A stretch of DNA of 64,000 bases from Nodularia spumigena CCY9414. Lineage in GTDB: Bacteria; Cyanobacteriota; Cyanobacteriia; Cyanobacteriales; Nostocaceae. The number at the start of each line of letters is the position of its first letter. Position 1 is the stretch's first letter. The stretch is taken from assembly GCF_000340565.2 (NCBI RefSeq), contig NZ_CP007203.1, positions 536,297 through 600,296 of the forward strand, in the 5' to 3' direction. The translations under genes were made by a program, and so were the position numbers. The notes beneath the pieces are model-generated. The model worked only from the letters and a program-made list of their open reading frames with translations. It did not search any database and had not been told where the DNA came from. Of this stretch, positions 62,266-64,000 are shown in pieces.

Positions 62266-64000
62266 TTACTCCGACACGCGCCAAATCATGATCGTGTTGT
62301 CTTCGCTAGCACTGACAAGGGACTTACCATCGGGGCTAATGGCTACTGATGTTACAGTATCTTTATGTCCCAGAAGTGTACCCATCTCCTTACCTGTGGC
62401 TAAATTCCACAGTTTAATTGTGCGCTCGCGGCTACCACTGACAAGAGTGGTATTATCTGGACTAAAAGCAATAGATGTCACCGTTTGGGCATTTTCTGCC
62501 AGTGTGTGACTTTTATGTTTTGTGGCTAAATTCCACAGTTTAATTGTGCGTAGCTTCCCGCCGTAGACATCGCGGCTAGCACTAGCCAAAGTCATACCAT
62601 CTGGACTAAAAGCAATAGATGTCACCGTTTGGGTATCTGAATTAAGTGTGTCGATAAAAACGGCTTTGTTCAGATCCCACATCTTAATCGTTTTGTCAAA
62701 ACTACCACTAACAAGAGTTATACCATCCGGGCTAATAGCCAGCGATCGCACCCAAGATGTATGTCCTCTGAGTGTGCTTCTTAAACTTCCCGTGGACATA
62801 TTCCACAGTTTAATCGTGTTGTCATCGCTACCACTAGCCAAAGTTGCACCATCGGGGCTGATAGCGATCGCCTGAATTGAATTAGAATGTCCCCTCAGCG
62901 TGCGAATTAACTCACCAGTAAACAAATCCCAAATTTTAATAGTTTGATCATCACTACCACTCACCAGAGTACGTCCATCTGGGCTAATAGCTACCACATT
63001 TACCCTTTGTTCATGGCCTTTGAGAGTAGCAATTTCTTTTCCTGTACCTAGATGCCAAACTTTAATTAGGCGCTCCCCACTACTAGCAAAAATCTGGCTA
63101 TCGGGACTAATCGCCACAGATAAAACCAAACCTTGATCAGCTTGTAAAACTTTACTTAAAGAAATGTTCTTTAAATTCAAATTGGGCGACTGATCAACAA
63201 CTGACTTTCTCGAACTACTCCGAGTTTGACTCAGCCGAGACAATAAAACAGTGTGGACACGACGATATTGCTGATACCAGGAATCTTGGATACCAAATAA
63301 CAGAATTAAAGCACTTACCAAGACAACATTTTTCAGTAAAGTATATTTAACTGGTAAAGATGAAACTTGAGTTACTGGTATTTTTCCCGAAGACTTACCT
63401 GTGGGCGGTAGTGCTAGTGGTTGTTTTGGAATCAACTCTCTAATCACTTCATCAGCTGATTGGTAACGCTGCTGGATATCTTTTCTCAATAATTTATCCA
63501 GAACATAATCCAATTCAGCACTCAAAGGACTTCGCAAATATTGTCGCCAATTAGTCACCCAGCCATAGCCATATTCCATCCACAACTGAAACGGGGAAAC
63601 TCCAGTCAGCAAATGAAAGCAAGTAGCCCCCAAACCAAACAAATCACTAGCTGGGTAAGCCTTACCATCTCTAATTTGTTCCAATGGCGAATAACCATGA
63701 GAACCAATAGATGTGCCGACTTTTTTCTGTACTCTCGCCGTTAATTGCTTCGAGGAACCAAAATCTATCAGGCTTAATCGTCCGTCACCATATCGGCGGA
63801 TAATATTTTCTGGTTTGATGTCGCGGTGAATCACACCACGATCATGGATAAACTGAAGCACAGGCAATAAATGCAGCAAAATCCCGTGGATTTCCCCAGG
63901 TTTATAAAGTTTTCGCCGTTGCAACTCGTTTAACAAATTCTGCCCATTGACAAACTGTTGTACCAAATACAAACAGTTATCTTGCTCAAAATAAGCTAAC
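62266..64000 (-). CDS. Ser/Thr protein kinase with WD40 repeats, 5' end outside window
   Basis: The frame is open to the right edge (LAYFEQDNCLYLVQQF at the boundary), so the kinase N-lobe with the ATP loop is not in the window. The visible C-lobe has HRDIKPEN, DFGSSKQL and SDLFGLGATCFHLLTG. One transmembrane helix (NVVLVSALILLFG) separates it from a C-terminal WD40 propeller with about seven units (ISPDGRTLVSGSDDQTIKIWDL, ISPDGATLASGSDDNTIKLWNM and so on), probably extracytoplasmic. One unit has an insertion (SRDVYGGKLRTIKLWNL). Hanks-type kinase-WD40 fusions are typical of filamentous cyanobacteria. Confidence 0.92.
   Translation of the reverse strand, partial: LAYFEQDNCLYLVQQFVNGQNLLNELQRRKLYKPGEIHGILLHLLPVLQFIHDRGVIHRDIKPENIIRRYGDGRLSLIDFGSSKQLTARVQKKVGTSIGSHGYSPLEQIRDGKAYPASDLFGLGATCFHLLTGVSPFQLWMEYGYGWVTNWRQYLRSPLSAELDYVLDKLLRKDIQQRYQSADEVIRELIPKQPLALPPTGKSSGKIPVTQVSSLPVKYTLLKNVVLVSALILLFGIQDSWYQQYRRVHTVLLSRLSQTRSSSRKSVVDQSPNLNLKNISLSKVLQADQGLVLSVAISPDSQIFASSGERLIKVWHLGTGKEIATLKGHEQRVNVVAISPDGRTLVSGSDDQTIKIWDLFTGELIRTLRGHSNSIQAIAISPDGATLASGSDDNTIKLWNMSTGSLRSTLRGHTSWVRSLAISPDGITLVSGSFDKTIKMWDLNKAVFIDTLNSDTQTVTSIAFSPDGMTLASASRDVYGGKLRTIKLWNLATKHKSHTLAENAQTVTSIAFSPDNTTLVSGSRERTIKLWNLATGKEMGTLLGHKDTVTSVAISPDGKSLVSASEDNTIMIWRVSE

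Overview
The window is from a filamentous, heterocyst-type (Nostocales) cyanobacterium, most like Nostoc or Anabaena. The grounds are dense HIP1 octamers (GCGATCGC) in genes, short tandem heptamer arrays (TTATCAG-type and CCCCATT/CCCACAC-type), many small palindromic dispersed repeats, and plastid/cyanobacterial marker genes: ftn2/ARC6, ycf23, a Tab2 homologue, DUF1995, DUF4912, class II fba and a Hanks kinase fused to WD40 repeats. It is chromosomal: single-copy housekeeping genes are separated by repeat-rich intergenic DNA.

Layout. 1-5339 (minus) is a run whose gene order mirrors virB2-virB3-virB4-virB5-virB6 of type IV secretion systems, cut by the window edge. 6280-10247 holds murF and dnaK (minus), separated by a 190-bp tandem repeat. 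10605-13874 carries a methyltransferase, a family 2 glycosyltransferase and a sugar-binding lipoprotein. 14146-20053 holds aspS, an SLH protein, a PRC-barrel/DUF2382 protein, a 52-residue small protein, a SAM hydrolase (DUF62) and a DUF2301 membrane protein. 20325-28950 holds a DUF4912 protein, the division gene ftn2, pdhA, an aldose epimerase, tRNA-Lys and fructose-bisphosphate aldolase. 29121-39060 holds a DUF1400 protein, two tandem MscS channels, a UreH/SafE-like membrane protein plus an exported partner, galE and an ABC exporter.

The most interesting region is 39115-41355. An intact iscB gene (the RNA-guided OMEGA nuclease family ancestral to Cas9) sits in a 1526-bp insertion inside a decayed tnpB (the OMEGA nuclease family ancestral to Cas12). 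Removing 39580-41105 restores the tnpB reading frame exactly, so the insertion boundaries are known to within 3 nt. By the known IscB arrangement (guide at the 5' end of an upstream omegaRNA, taken from flanking DNA), the guide here would be tnpB zinc-finger sequence: one OMEGA element programmed against another. A ribbon-helix-helix gene with a palindromic operator lies at the left of the outer element, and a typical IS200/IS605 right end lies at its right, touching surE. A second, internally deleted IscB-like (PLMP-domain) remnant lies 4 kb further on.

41352-64000 continues with surE, DUF1995, a large membrane-anchored protein, a sucC/sucD-like pair whose alpha subunit lacks the phospho-histidine, a TPR protein, a FetB-type permease, a DegT aminotransferase, ycf23, tab2, a TldE/PmbA protease subunit and a ClC transporter with CBS and USP domains and a Gln at the gating-glutamate position. 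It ends with a small accessory patch (orphan IS605 right end, methyltransferase with an in-frame stop, GT4 glycosyltransferase) and a Ser/Thr kinase-WD40 gene running off the right edge.

All calls come from reading the sequence and family knowledge; no database search was run.
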